A stretch of DNA of 64,000 nt from Zygaena filipendulae. Lineage: Eukaryota; Arthropoda; Insecta; Lepidoptera; Zygaenidae. This document shows, piece after piece, positions 11,081 to 22,255 of the stretch. The notes beneath the pieces are model-generated. The model was not told the origin of the DNA. It searched no databases and was given only the letters and a program-made list of their open reading frames with translations. Location: contig OU015649.1 of NCBI GenBank assembly GCA_907165275.2, forward strand, positions 8,710,001-8,774,000, written 5' to 3'. The first letter of the stretch is position 1. The number at the start of each line of letters is the position of its first letter. The position numbers were made by a program, and so were the translations under genes.

Positions 11081-11269
11081 ATACTAATATTATAAAGAGA
11101 TTGATTTTTTGTTTGTTTGTTACGATTTAACTCAAAAATTACTGGACCGATTTCAAAAATTCTTTCACTATTAGAAAATTACATTACATTTTTTATTCTT
11201 TATATATTGTAATCCGGAATTCCCGCGGGAACTCAAAAATTAACGTGGGTGAAAGCCTGGGTGACAGTT
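11081..11269 (+). mobile_element. Non-autonomous Helitron, decayed ends
   Basis: It starts atactaatattataaagaga and runs through ttgttacgatttaactcaaa, actggaccgatttcaaaa and ggaattcccgcgggaactc. It ends with a degraded hairpin (cgtgggtgaaagcctgggtg) and cagttg in place of cagCTAG. The first base pair of the TC start is lost. Same subfamily as 4408-4616 but on the opposite strand. Confidence 0.7.
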
Positions 11270-14200
11270 GTTATATAAACGCCTTGCTCTATCACTTATA
11301 TAAAAGAAACAAAACGCTGTAATTTATGAAGTCAATATATTATAAAATCGGGCCAATGACAGAACAGCACCTTGAAATAACTTAAAAACTCACAAATATG
11401 GCTGTAGATCGTTTATTGCTCTTATCGTAACACATTTTGTTTCACGGTTTATGCACAAATTTATACTTTAATCGCAAAATTTACACTTTAAACGTGGGGT
11501 TCTCAACATGACGCCTTATGCAAAGCAGGTGCTACCTGATACGCGAGTTTTCCAGTGCAATACAAAATGTAACAAGTAACGAAGTAATTGTCATTGCAAA
11601 CTAAAGCCTATGTAGTTAACTATACTAAAATACAATATTATCATTAATGAAACTTATTATTGGAGCGTCTATAGCGCGGTCTCTACATTTTTTTTTCCGT
11701 TCAAAATTCGCATTTTATTTTAATATTAATTTGTATGGAATATTAGGTTTAGTTTAGAAAATTACAGACGTAATCCTCCAAAGTGTTTAACCTTGGAAAA
11801 ACTAAATAGATATTGTTATTTAATTTAATTTATTCGATTCTTATTTTATATGTATTGTATATGGCGCTATCCAATACCCACAGATTAGGTACGAGTATAC
11901 CTACTCAAAACGCAACCATATGGAAACACAGTTGAGAAAGATAAAGTTAAGTAAACTCTAATCATTGAATATTTTATTAAGTAAAGTTTGTAGATACTTA
12001 CATACCTAGTAGTAGGTACTTTGTGTGTGTTGGGAGTGCTGTAACATCATCACATCAAATTGCTTATGTTAAAACATATAAAGAACAACGCTAAGCTAGC
12101 GTCTGAGATTCCAAGTAGTACAAGTATTTACTTATTAGTATTTGGAGATAAAATGAAGTTGGCCCGCTTTGGGCAATTTATTGGGGTAAGTTATGGGCGG
12201 TGCGCGGGCTGGGGTGCCTAATTTATTCGCCGTGCACATAAATTACTTGATTATGAATTCGAGTTAAATCCACTGGATTGTTTGTCTGTTGCTGTTGTGT
12301 TGTAACCAGCGTTTTAGTTTTTTGTAACAAACATAAAAAATTATGTTTGGATAGATACAATTTAGGGAAAAGTTCAAAATGTGTTACGAGATACACGTTG
12401 CGCCCTGTTTGTGTGGACGAATAATTAACGTTGATATGTTTTTCATATCTTGCATGTTACCCATCGATACACACGCCCGATTTAGTTCAGTTTGTTTTTT
12501 ATTGCCCATTTTTTTTCTAGAGACCATCGTACGAAAGTATTAATACATACACATACAATTAATTATATTACCATGTGAATATTTTTCATTGTTTTTAAAG
12601 GGGATAAGTGAGGAGTGAAAGTCGTAATGATCTCGTAAAAAGCAATTGTATAGGGATTATGTAGAACACTCATGGTAATGTCTGCTTGTTTTCCGGACCC
12701 GGGCGGCAGCAACGCGCCGCAAGTCGCTGCAGCGCGGAATAATCGTGGATACCCATAAAAGATGTAATTTCAGATAAGCTGAAACAGACGAGCCCCGCCC
12801 TCTCCCACCTCGCCCTCCCACCACCGGCCCCCTCTCCCTCACTGCCTACTTTCTAATGACTAATTATTATGCTGTGTGTGCGAGCTTTAACGTCAGCTAA
12901 TACAGCCAACAAAACAGGCATATAATATGTAGGTACGTAGTTTTAGAAGTGTTAGTCGAGAAAGGGGATACGAGCTGCGAGCACTCTGATTCAATAAATC
13001 TTAATTATGTGCAGTTTATTACAACCTATATGCCTATTTTTGTTTTTTTTCATTAGGTAGGTATATATTAAAAAAAACATAGTTTAGTAACAAATCGTTA
13101 GAAATAGTCTACTATACCTACTTGAATACTGTTTTGTAAGGCTATTTCTGATTTTGATTTCTAATTTCTGTTCTCACACAATGAGAAATGTAAAACAAGC
13201 ACACAGCTGATATGGGTGTAATGATGAAGAAAAAAAATATATGTTCTCTAAAACGGACTCTCTTGAGTTATATTTAAGCAAAGTTATTTATTATAAAGGG
13301 CGCTTTAATACCCCTTTTGCCTTGATACACCCTTTCCACCTTTTCCTATTACAGTGAAACATTTTATTTTAATAACGAAACACTCGAGTGCCATCCTCGT
13401 CAAGTTTCGTATTTTAACTTTATGATTTTTTGTGCTTCTTTGAGATTCACCATGTTTTGGTAAAGTATAGTACTACTTTAGTAGGTATCTACTATACCGA
13501 CTGGTATTATGATAAGTAATCAAAATCAAGGCCAACACAAACTTTTGGGAAGAATTAACTTGAAACGCCAATAAATGGGACGTAAGTAAATATTCGGTTT
13601 ATAAACTTCAAAGTGTAATCAACAGAAGAGTAAGTTTTACCAAGTGGTTATATTTTGAGATTGGAAGAGTCCGGAACGGCAATAGAGTAGGCCAGGAATC
13701 AGGATGTGATAAGAACAAAAGCAGCCAAAGATAAACAAGTTTAAGTGTAAGTTGAAAAGTTGAAATTTAATATCCCAGAATGAACTCTGTTTAAATAATT
13801 GCTTACTTTAAAGTTATTAAATAATTTTAAGAACGATCGGTGGTTAATAGAAGCAGTTGTCATAGGATGTGATGTACCAGCGTGAAAAAGTCCAAGAAAA
13901 GAAACAAAACGATAACGCTGACGCACAGGAAACGTAATATTTTAATTTAGAACTAGATGAAAAGAACGTTCCAACGTCCTTTTATTTTGCATAACACATT
14001 AGTTTTTATGTGACAAAACATGTATTTCTATTTAGGTAGGTACACTTAAACACTGAAACACTGAAACTTAGGTTTTGAAATATTTTATTTTTTGTATAAA
14101 TTTTACTAGTAGTTCACCTTTTTCACTTTAAAAGTTGGATGATCGAATAGTCGAATACCCTTAAATAGGTACTTAATGTGTGAAATATGTTATTGGGAAA

Positions 14201-15389
14201 GAAGAGCCTAAGTACCAGTTTCTGTAAAACTAACTTCAAAACTATCAGTACAAATACAAACTTCCACCGCCTTAGGGGTTAAATATCCAAAACCCTTTCT
14301 CAGTGTTCGCTTTTTTTATGAAAGGAAGGAAAATGTATGCATATTTTGATCTCAGTGTCTATGAATACAGTCAAGACAGATCATCTCAGTAGGTATAATA
14401 AACTGTGTAAGCAACGAAGCCTGTTTTTTTAAACTTAATTACTGTTCTTCTGCTGTCCTTAGTTAGATTGGATCACTGAGTCTTATTTTTGCTATCAATA
14501 TGGACGTTCTTTCAGTATGATATTTACTCTATCTTACTGACAGTACCATTTACCAAGCCCTATCTTAGGTACTACCGTTATTATGTACAAGTTGTATTGT
14601 ATACCTAGTCACATATTAGTTACGAGTACCTACCTGTAGTTGCTGTATGCTGTATTGCTGTATGTATTAATGAATGATGATTACTGACAGTCGATTAATT
14701 AGAACCCATGAATAATTGCAGGCACATCCCATGTATCTTTGTAGGTTACTTTCTTGGTTTGATAATAAAATTGTTTAAAGATATTGAAAGGTTCTTAGGA
14801 TTTTTTGAGGTTTAGCTTATTTTGGTTTGAAGAAAGCAATCAAGTGTCGCTAAACAACTGCAGTGCAATCTACAATAGGGTACTTGCATGAAATTTAAAA
14901 TATGAAATTGTGTAAATTTTTCAAAAATAGAGCCTTAGAAAAGCATTATCGTGAAAGATTTACAAAAAAAAATAATATATATAAATAAACAGTTTCCAAA
15001 ATATTCAACTTTTAATTCTGTGAAACGGAACGTTGCACAACGAAACACCAATCAAAGCCACGCTTAACATATTACGTCACTTTAATTTTTTTAGGGAACA
15101 TTTACCACTTTCAGGGAAGCCAAAAGAAACTAAGTGCATACAGTCAACACATATTTTCCTTTTTTCTGAAGTGGTTTACTTTAAAATGCATCGGTAAGAT
15201 GGATTTTGATTCTTTACTGGAACTTTTGGAAGCATTGTTTAAGTAGGCCATATCTTTTAAATAGACTGGAAAAAAAAAATCATGCAAGTCCCCTATTATG
15301 GCAAGTTTATATTTAATGGAGAGATACGTAGGTACTATAATTGATACGAGGCTATTGCCTATTGAGTAGGTCTGGGGACCTGACAATCG
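11270..15389. other. Long gene-free stretch with one GC-rich patch
   Basis: Mostly AT-rich with scattered TAGGTA motifs. A GC-rich patch at 12690-12840 (cccgggcggcagcaacgcg ... ctctcccacctcgcc) stands out and could be regulatory or an unrecognised exon. Its 61-codon minus-strand frame is low-complexity Arg/Gly. A pyrimidine-rich AG at 12520 (attttttttctag) has no coding sequence after it. Nothing else could be supported. Confidence 0.45.
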
Positions 15390-15519
15390 GGTGAAGATTG
15401 CGGATTGACTGGATACGGTGACGCAGGACTGGTCGCCGTAGAGCTCTTTGAAAGATGCATTGGTAGAAGGTCGTTGGATTGAGCAATGGATCTCCGTCAG
15501 TTGATTTGATGGTGATGAT
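15390..15519 (+). mobile_element. LINE 3' end fragment
   Basis: The plus strand reads gggtgaagattgcggattga, ggatacggtgacgcaggact, ggtcgccgtagagctctttg, then a decayed 'gcaatggatctccgtcagttg' and a gatggtgatgat tail. This matches the ending of a widespread lepidopteran non-LTR retrotransposon, whose coding end runs into 'ggcctatgtccagcagtgga' and a GATGAT tail. A short extra stretch (about 15451-15485) interrupts it. It is 5'-truncated and dead. Confidence 0.6.
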
Positions 15520-16458
15520 ACTTTTGATATTTTAGTTCATTAGGTAATCTGCTCCATGCTCCATCATAAAAAGCCCGTTTTTCTTGCCAAACATTGTTCG
15601 TTTTGGTTAAAGGTTACTTAAAGTGACATAGGACCGAACGTTTTTTCAATCCCACAGATTTCTTTTGATCACTCTTTATTTAGAAACATAGAAAAATCTT
15701 CACCAAATTAAAATTTAAAATATCAGTAGGATAATAATTGACGACGTTCAGCAGGAAAATGTATTCTGTTAGGATATCGTATTCTGCATTTTAAAATTAG
15801 GAATTCATCACAGAATGGATTTCGTTCAAATTATTTAACAGCAGTTTGTTCTTGCTTAACAAAATATAATAAACGCAAATAATTACTTCCCATATTATGT
15901 GGGTATAGATGGATGTTAGTATGCGAATATTGCCGCTTGCCAGCGCGCATGCACGACCTGGCGCCACAGTGCCAGATGACGGCGATAGAGGGCGCCGGCG
16001 ACGTGCCGATGTGTTGATACCATATTACCATATCATTCACAATACTCTGTAGAGCTAATAGACGTACAAGCAACCATAATAATTGTAAACATTATACTTA
16101 ATGTCTATAGCGAATCAACAGTCATTTTCGTTTTTCTTTTTCTTCTTTGTAATTTTTTATATACCTACTTAGATACAAAGTTTAACAAAGTTTAAGCAAG
16201 TAATGGGAGTGACGTGCACATTATAATATTTGGTGTTTACATGTCAAGTTAGTGTTTACTGTTTACCCCTTCAAGCATCTTTTTATAGCAAATTAATACT
16301 ATACTCTAAGCGTAGCGGCACTAGCGGCTCTACAAAGTCGCTGAAGTGTAAAAACTGATGAATATTTCAACAGTTGCTATTATACTGCAAATTGCTTGCG
16401 TTTAAACCGAAAAAAAACTAAAACAACAAACAAACTAAGCTGCTTAAGGTATTTCTAA
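15520..16458. other. Gene-free stretch with a GC-rich patch
   Basis: A GC-rich patch at 15930-16015 contains agagggcgc (in gatagagggcgccgg), which fits the core of CTCF-type insulator motifs. No coding frame with splice sites was recognised around it. Confidence 0.4.
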
Positions 16459-16654
16459 CTAGCTGTACTCCGCGGTTTCACCCGCGGTTTCAGAGTTCTC
16501 GCGGGAATTTCTGGAAAACAGTACCCTATGACCTTTTCTGTACCCCTGAAAACGTGCATGCAAAATTGTATGATGATCAGTTAAGTCGTTAGGGCGTGAA
16601 AGCGTAACAGACAAACAAACGCACTTTCGCATTTATAATATCTATTAGTAAGGA
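16459..16654 (-). mobile_element. Non-autonomous Helitron, TCCTTACTAAT type
   Basis: On the minus strand it starts TCCTTACTAATAGATATTAT just after an A. It carries 'tttgtctgttacgctttcac' and 'tgatcatcatacaattttgc', then the hairpin (ccgcgggtgaaaccgcgg) and gagtacagCTAG followed by T. A|TC...CTAG|T insertion between A and T is exactly the Helitron rule, which makes this one of the best-preserved termini in the window. Confidence 0.8.
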
Positions 16655-17113
16655 TTAAGAAACAACCGATTCATTACATGACGCACTCTATTAAATATAT
16701 TAGAAATGTGCTTTTGTACTTCTACTTTCGTGCTTTTACTTACAATTGCATCATAAAACCAACATTTGTCAACAATTGAATTTTTAGCTATAGTACCAGG
16801 TAGTCATGTACCTACCCAGGACTGCCCACAGTTGGTACCTACATAAAGGCTCCCGCTCGATGGAATAGCATCGTCCGACGATAGAGTGCATTCTAATATG
16901 CAAATGTATTTAAATGCTGAGTCCTCTTCATTACACTATAGTATCGATCTTAGGTATACAATTTGTAGCTGGCAACCAAACTAGGTAGCTAGCTTAGATA
17001 CTCCAACAAATCGGATTATTGTCCACCGATTCGAAATTCAAGTAGGTATAGGTACAATGTTTTATTTTGACAATTTAAGCGGTTTATGTATTAAAGTGTA
17101 CCTACCTATCTAA

Positions 17114-17303
17114 CGGCCGTACTCAGAGTCGACTTTAATGATTACTTAGTTAAGTATAGATTTTTAAAACATTAACTAATTAAGTAACATCTTATTAAAT
17201 GCCAATTAACATTAATTTATTAAACTTGTCTGATTGCGGCAGTTATGTTTTAAAAATCTATACTTAACTAAGTAATCATTAAAGTCGACTCTGAGTGCGG
17301 CGG
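17114..17303. mobile_element. PIF/Harbinger-like MITE, 190 bp, flanked by TAA
   Basis: Long terminal inverted repeats of roughly 60 bases (actcagagtcgactttaatg, attacttagttaagtataga, tttttaaaaca) appear at 17114-17174 and reversed at 17243-17303, with very few mismatches. Both sides are flanked by TAA (17111-17113 and 17304-17306), a 3-bp target duplication of the TWA type used by PIF/Harbinger transposons. The centre is AT-rich and non-coding. The near identity of the arms suggests a young insertion. Confidence 0.8.
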
Positions 17304-17500
17304 TAAATGCTTAAATACTTTTTTCTATTATACTATTATACTTTTTGCTATGATACAGATTATCATAGCCCAGTGAAAATCGCTGTAATGATAACCGTAC
17401 CAAAACAATTCGGTTTTGGAATTTCTTACAGGAAATAAGTATGCTAAATCTAATACTAACTATGCATTTACACATTTGTCTTACTTTTACACATTGACTA

Positions 17501-17716
17501 TCCATACTAACATTTTAAATGACAAAGTAATTCTGTTTGTCTATAAATTACTTTTCACGCTTTAACTACTCAAGTTTCAACCGATCATCATAAAATATCG
17601 CATACACGTTGTCAAGGGTATACCTACAGAAAAGCACATAGGGTACTTTTCCTGCCGAAATTCCCACAGGATCTCCAAAATTAGCGCGGGTGTAAGTAAT
17701 CGTGGGGAACTGTTAG
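17501..17716 (+). mobile_element. Non-autonomous Helitron, plus strand
   Basis: It starts after an A with TCCATACTAACATTTTAAAT and continues through ttttcacgctttaactactc, accgatcatcataaaatatc and cataggg.acttttcctgcc. It ends gcgggtgtaagtaatcgtgg, ggaactgTTAG, then T. The hairpin is decayed and CTAG has become TTAG. It is the same subfamily as 16459-16654. Confidence 0.75.
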
Positions 17717-18428
17717 TATAAGGTAATTAAATTAATGAGCAAAAAAAAATGAAAAAGGCAAAATTTAATTTAAAAAAAAAAATCATTATAGTATTTAAGC
17801 AATTATGGCACACAAGGATAATATAAGTATTAATTTTAATTTTCTATAATAAAACTAGGGCCAAAGTTCTTTTAAGGCTGTAAGTTTGCACATTAATGTA
17901 GACATTTACGTGTCGAACAGTGTATTAACTTGACAGTTCTCACTGCGTAGGCCCATAATGTTTTATAACTGTATTTAGTAGGAGTTAAGTGATCGTTAGT
18001 ATTCCACGGTAACCAATCAGATTAATCTTAAATATTTATTGCACACTATCCAGTGGCAGTCAGGTTCGCTGAATTAGTATGACGATGGCTGCACTGATGG
18101 TGGAGAAAATGGTAGGCATTTACATCGACGGAGGACGTGGGTGGGCTTCCAGTGCTTGATTGAGAACTTGATGCATATTAATTCAAATTTAAACTGCATG
18201 CCATGCAATAACGCAACGAGATAAGATATTCCAAGACATACCAGTGAGATTAACCAACTTTATCATAGTTCATACCTACAACATACCTTCTAGTTTCAAT
18301 TGTGACTATTGTATGTACATTTTCCTGTATCAGAAGTAAGTACCTATATAGGTGATGGCGTTAAACTTTACCTGTTTCCCATTCCGTATAGAGAAACGAT
18401 TAGCTATCAACTAATGCGTAACCTACAG
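17717..18428. other. Gene-free AT-rich stretch
   Basis: No reading frame, repeat end or RNA gene was recognised. It leads into the exon-like segment at 18429. Confidence 0.5.
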
Positions 18429-18474
18429 CGAAGCTAAAATGTATAACGAAAAATACTCCACCTGTCTGGTTCTG
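18429..18474 (+). CDS. Candidate exon ending in a strong splice donor
   Basis: A 46-base segment lies between a plausible acceptor (actaatgcgtaacctacag, with a branch-like ctaat) and a strong donor (ctg|gtaagtatttta at 18474|18475). An ATG at 18439 in the context aaaATGt opens the frame MYNEKYSTCLVL, exiting in phase 0. This could be the first coding residues of a protein, or an internal exon read in another phase. Twelve codons are too few for identification. Without transcript support it may be chance. Confidence 0.22.
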
Positions 18475-19328
18475 GTAAGTATTTTATTTAAATTTATCAT
18501 GCTGGCGATTCAAAAACGAGCACTAAGTTGTATTTGTGTCTTATTAAAAGAAATTTATAGTTCGGATATAGTTGCTGATTGACCTCGGTCACTGGAAGGA
18601 TAACTGGTTCGCATGAATGTAAAAATGACTCCCTCGTCACGATACCCCCGCGTTTTATTACAGTATCTTGCTTTGTGACTAGTGTGTCGCTTTTATGTTT
18701 ATGACATTATTTCAATGTATTTATATGTTAATCCATTTTAAAAAATATGCTAATATAAATAAAACATCGATATTTTATTATAGTCGTTACCGAAGAAAAA
18801 TAGAACGCAAGATACAATAGAAATCATTTGGAACATTAATTTCGATCTTATAAACTGTATGAGGCGCGCAAGGTGTAGCTGCGCACGTGCCCTGCGCCCG
18901 CGGCTCCACCGCATTATCTGTTCCGAATTCAAATTTGTGTCATACATCTTAATGCTCGATGGTGAACTACGAAAAAATACATTATAGTGAACTTTAAGAC
19001 CCCGCATTTAAAGACGTTTGAATAATAATGATAACGGAAATGGATATTCAAAATAATATCACCTCGGGGTTAACGATTACCGGTGCGCGCATGCGCCACA
19101 GATGGTAGGATAAACGGACGTTTGTTTCCGCAGTGATATAAGAATTAATAACGATACAAAATGCTCGAAAGGTGCTTATTTTCATGACTAATGCATGATA
19201 TTTTTCGACCTGTCACGCTTGTTCCGATAACAATTGTAATTTAAGATGGTCTGTGAAGATATTGGGTTTTATTGTGCTACGTTATTAGAACAATTTAACG
19301 CTTGTTGTTGGCTAGTTCGCGTTGTAGA

Positions 19329-19492
19329 TCAGTGTAGCGAGCAGCGCGCAGCCGGGATGGCCGAGGGTCCGGGGCTCTCCTGCGAGTGGCTCGAGGTGGC
19401 CGTCCATCTCGCGGCTCGCTCGCTCACTGAGTACATTCCCGTGTTAGTTTTTACACCTATTATTTTATGTGTCGGCGAGTAAAGTTCGGTAC
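19329..19492 (+). promoter_or_regulatory. Candidate initiator and first exon with a 41-aa frame
   Basis: An arthropod-type initiator pentamer TCAGT (19329-19333) opens a GC/CpG-rich block in AT-rich surroundings. ATG at 19357 (ccgggATGg) starts a 41-residue frame, MAEGPGLSCEWLEVAVHLAA then a hydrophobic C-terminal stretch, stopping at 19480-19482. A consensus donor (gtac|gtgagt) follows at 19492|19493. This layout fits a first exon carrying a short upstream frame, or a noncoding RNA promoter. No TATA box was seen. I recognise no family, and a GC island with no promoter role is equally possible. Confidence 0.22.
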
Positions 19493-20593
19493 GTGAGTTA
19501 TAAACGCGCTCGCGCCTCTCTCGCCCCCTACTTTATAGGTATTAACGACTTGTCCGAGACTTTTCTTATAAATAAATTTGAAAGGATACAAGGCTCGCTT
19601 TTGTCGGATTAGTATAGTGGATCTTGTTACACTTTGTTGCGTTGCCTCTTCATGTGTTTGTAGAGTTCGATAGTCGTAAGATTTAGCCCGACACTGACAT
19701 TTTCGATATTTAATTTGGATTGATAATTGCCATGAAATTCTACAATTTTATTTTATTAACTAGGTATATTACAATTATACATTATATCTTTTCTTAAAAC
19801 CGAGTAGTTGAATTTGTATTAGGTAGATGAAATACCTGAGGAGGAAGGAGGCACTTGCCCCGTCACACTTCCGAACAGAGCGTGACTGTGTCATTAAGCT
19901 ATAACGCGTAGAAAAGACTATAAAAGCAGGACATATAGAATGGAAGTAGAGAGCACTACCTGTAAAATATCAGAGCAATAAAGTAAATGCAGCAGAAGTG
20001 AGTAGGACGTGCCGCTGCTGACTCCCAAGTCAGGAACATGTGGACATAGATAAGCAATAGTGTGTTAACCTACGTGTGCGTCTATGTCTGAGTGCCAACT
20101 TCTAAAAAGCAAAATTACTAATGTTACCTATAAAATTTTACATAGGTAACCAGTAAAATTACCGAATGTATTTGTGTATGCTGGATATAAACCTTTCTCT
20201 TATTCTACAAAAATAGGTAGCCCCTATATATGCAAATGGAATATGGCTAGGGGTAGAGCTACTTGGCGAGATGATGACAGGCAATAGACACCTTTGTTCA
20301 TGTTATTTTAAGATCAGTAGTCAGTAATATTATAATAGAAGTAATTTATGAGTGCACTCTCGAGGTTTCAAATGTTCCTAATGGAGAAAGTGAACCGTTT
20401 TACATCTTCCCCCACAAACTGCATTATAATGTCTGCCGAAAATAACCGCACATAAATATAAAACAATGTGAGACCACTTAGAGCGAATAAAATACACGTC
20501 GACTTCGACTCAGTAAAATGAATTTATTAATAACAGAGACAATGACCGTCTGAAACAAATGCTCACATTTTTATATTTTTAATTGTCCTCCAG

Positions 20594-20679
20594 TCCAGTC
20601 GACAACGAAGACGCATTAGACGAAAATAAACCCGGGATCATATTCGACAGCGGACACGTTCGCACCACTTCGTATATAC
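20594..20679 (+). CDS. Candidate internal exon, protein-like composition
   Basis: A good acceptor (tttttaattgtcctccag, AG at 20592-20593) is followed by CpG-rich sequence open in only one frame (entry phase 2): (x)PVDNEDALDENKPGIIFDSG then HVRTTSYI. The other two frames stop within about 40 bases. The end is uncertain: atac|gtaccg at 20679|20680 would leave in phase 1, while the frame itself runs on to 20792. Composition and CpG density differ from the flanks, as expected of coding DNA. The inverted repeat at 20707-20803 begins just downstream and may have displaced the original donor. Family not recognised. Confidence 0.3.
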
Positions 20680-20706
20680 GTACCGACAATTTTAATTACG
20701 AAATGT

Positions 20707-20803
20707 CTAGTCGTCCACTAAGCGGAAGAACGTTAGGAAAGATCAATGCATTTTGCGTTAAGCGGACGATTATTATTTATTCGTCCGTTTAGTGGACGAC
20801 TAG
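20707..20803. repeat. Small inverted repeat, 20-bp arms
   Basis: ctagtcgtccactaagcgga (20707-20726) faces tccgtttagtggacgactag (20784-20803), its reverse complement with one mismatch. A third related piece, taagcggacga, lies at about 20759-20769 and pairs with tcgtccgttta. The structure looks like a tiny MITE or the folded remnant of one. No target duplication is obvious. Confidence 0.6.
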
Positions 20804-22007
20804 CCAGTCTTAATTAATGTTTTGACATTAGTCCCGATTAATAGAAATTAATTATAAAACAATATTGCGCTGTTGATACCATCACTGGACTAAGAAACAT
20901 GCCTATTTATTTAATTGTAAATTGGCAGCATGTCGCATACCATATTATACCTTCTGGAGTGCAGTTGAAAGATGATATCTTCGTCGTAATTAAAAATCCT
21001 GTCGTGACATTTGGTGTCCCGTCCCGCCTCCACATGCCGCTACCTTCAGCAATAATATTGGCGATTGAATGGCAATTAAACACAGCGAATTAAAGTACAC
21101 TTTATTATGAAGAACAGATAGCTTAAATTAGAAAGGATAGCTCGATCGAATCAAACGTGATCCCGTTGAAATGCCATACATTTTATTTATTTCACCTTAA
21201 TTATGTATCTTGTCTTAATTTACGATTGGATCATATGATAATCTGAAACATAATTTATTATAGATGCCTTCTTCAGTCATTTCCATAACAAGATTTACGA
21301 TTACCTAGAGGGGAAAATGTCGCACTCCGTGCTCGGTGAAGTGATTAAATACTATCGACTTCGATGTATTCGCATCGCTTTGCGGGCAAGTAAGCGATAG
21401 CGGCGGCCGAGCGATGAGCGAGCGGCGAATGCCGCGCCGTGCAGTGAGCTGACGAGCGCAATGCGATGCGCGAGCGCAGATAACGTCATCGCGTTCAATT
21501 TCATTATATTGTGTCAACTGTCGGGAGCACGGCAACAGACGTCTCGATACACAACCACTGTTCGCAGATAGCCTTTAATGAAAGTAATGGAGTTTCATTA
21601 GTGTGTACACCAAACGACATCTATTTACACTACTTGCAAGGATACCCGTATCTCTGAAGAGGTGGTTGGTACGTACGATATAATAAGTAGATGGGAACCA
21701 AAGGCAGAACGTGCGAGAGGGAACAAAGAAAGCCACATTTGCTAATTGCGGTTTTGCTCGTGTCGTGCGCATGGAGGCAGGGTCGTGAGCACCCGAGATA
21801 TGATGATAACGCATTCATAAATAATTAGAGCTAAATTTTCTCATTTGTAGGACGCCAGTCATGATATTTGGTTGCAGATTCCTCTGTTCTCGGAACACAT
21901 GGATCTAGATAAACGTTGTAAACCACACTTAACTTTTTTAAATGTTTGAATAAGATGTATCAGAAAAGTAGGTTAACTGTAGTCCATGGCTTATCGACGA
22001 CAAAAAA
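20804..22007. other. Gene-free stretch with a CpG-rich patch
   Basis: The patch 21380-21490 (gcggcggccgagcgatgagc ... gcgatgcgcgagcgcag) is strongly CpG-rich. The minus-strand frames over it (76, 79 and 62 codons) overlap one another and look like GC-driven chance. It could be a regulatory island. Confidence 0.4.
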
Positions 22008-22255
22008 TTAAATAATAATAATGCTTGGCCCTTATCACAAAGCGCCACCTGGTCCTTAAGTAGAGGTTGTACAATTGGCACCAGACAACTAATAGACTAC
22101 TTAGGTATATACTTGTTTTTGTGAATACATACATAGGTACGATACTTAATATACACCCAGACTCTAAGTAAACACCAATGTTCATTGCATAAATGTTTAT
22201 CCTGCTGCAGGGGTCCAACCCGCGGCAGATTACCGCCACTACACCATCGGTGTTG
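22008..22255 (-). mobile_element. tRNA-derived SINE
   Basis: On the minus strand a pol III A-box-like stretch (gatggtgtagtggcggtaat) is followed by a B-box-like gcgggttggacc. The lepidopteran SINE body comes next (atgcaatgaacattggtgtt, agagtctgggtgtatattaa, tagttgtctggtgccaattg) and then an AAT-repeat tail at 22008-22021. It is nearly full length, about 245 bp. Order and spacing of the boxes are right for a tRNA-headed SINE. Confidence 0.75.
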
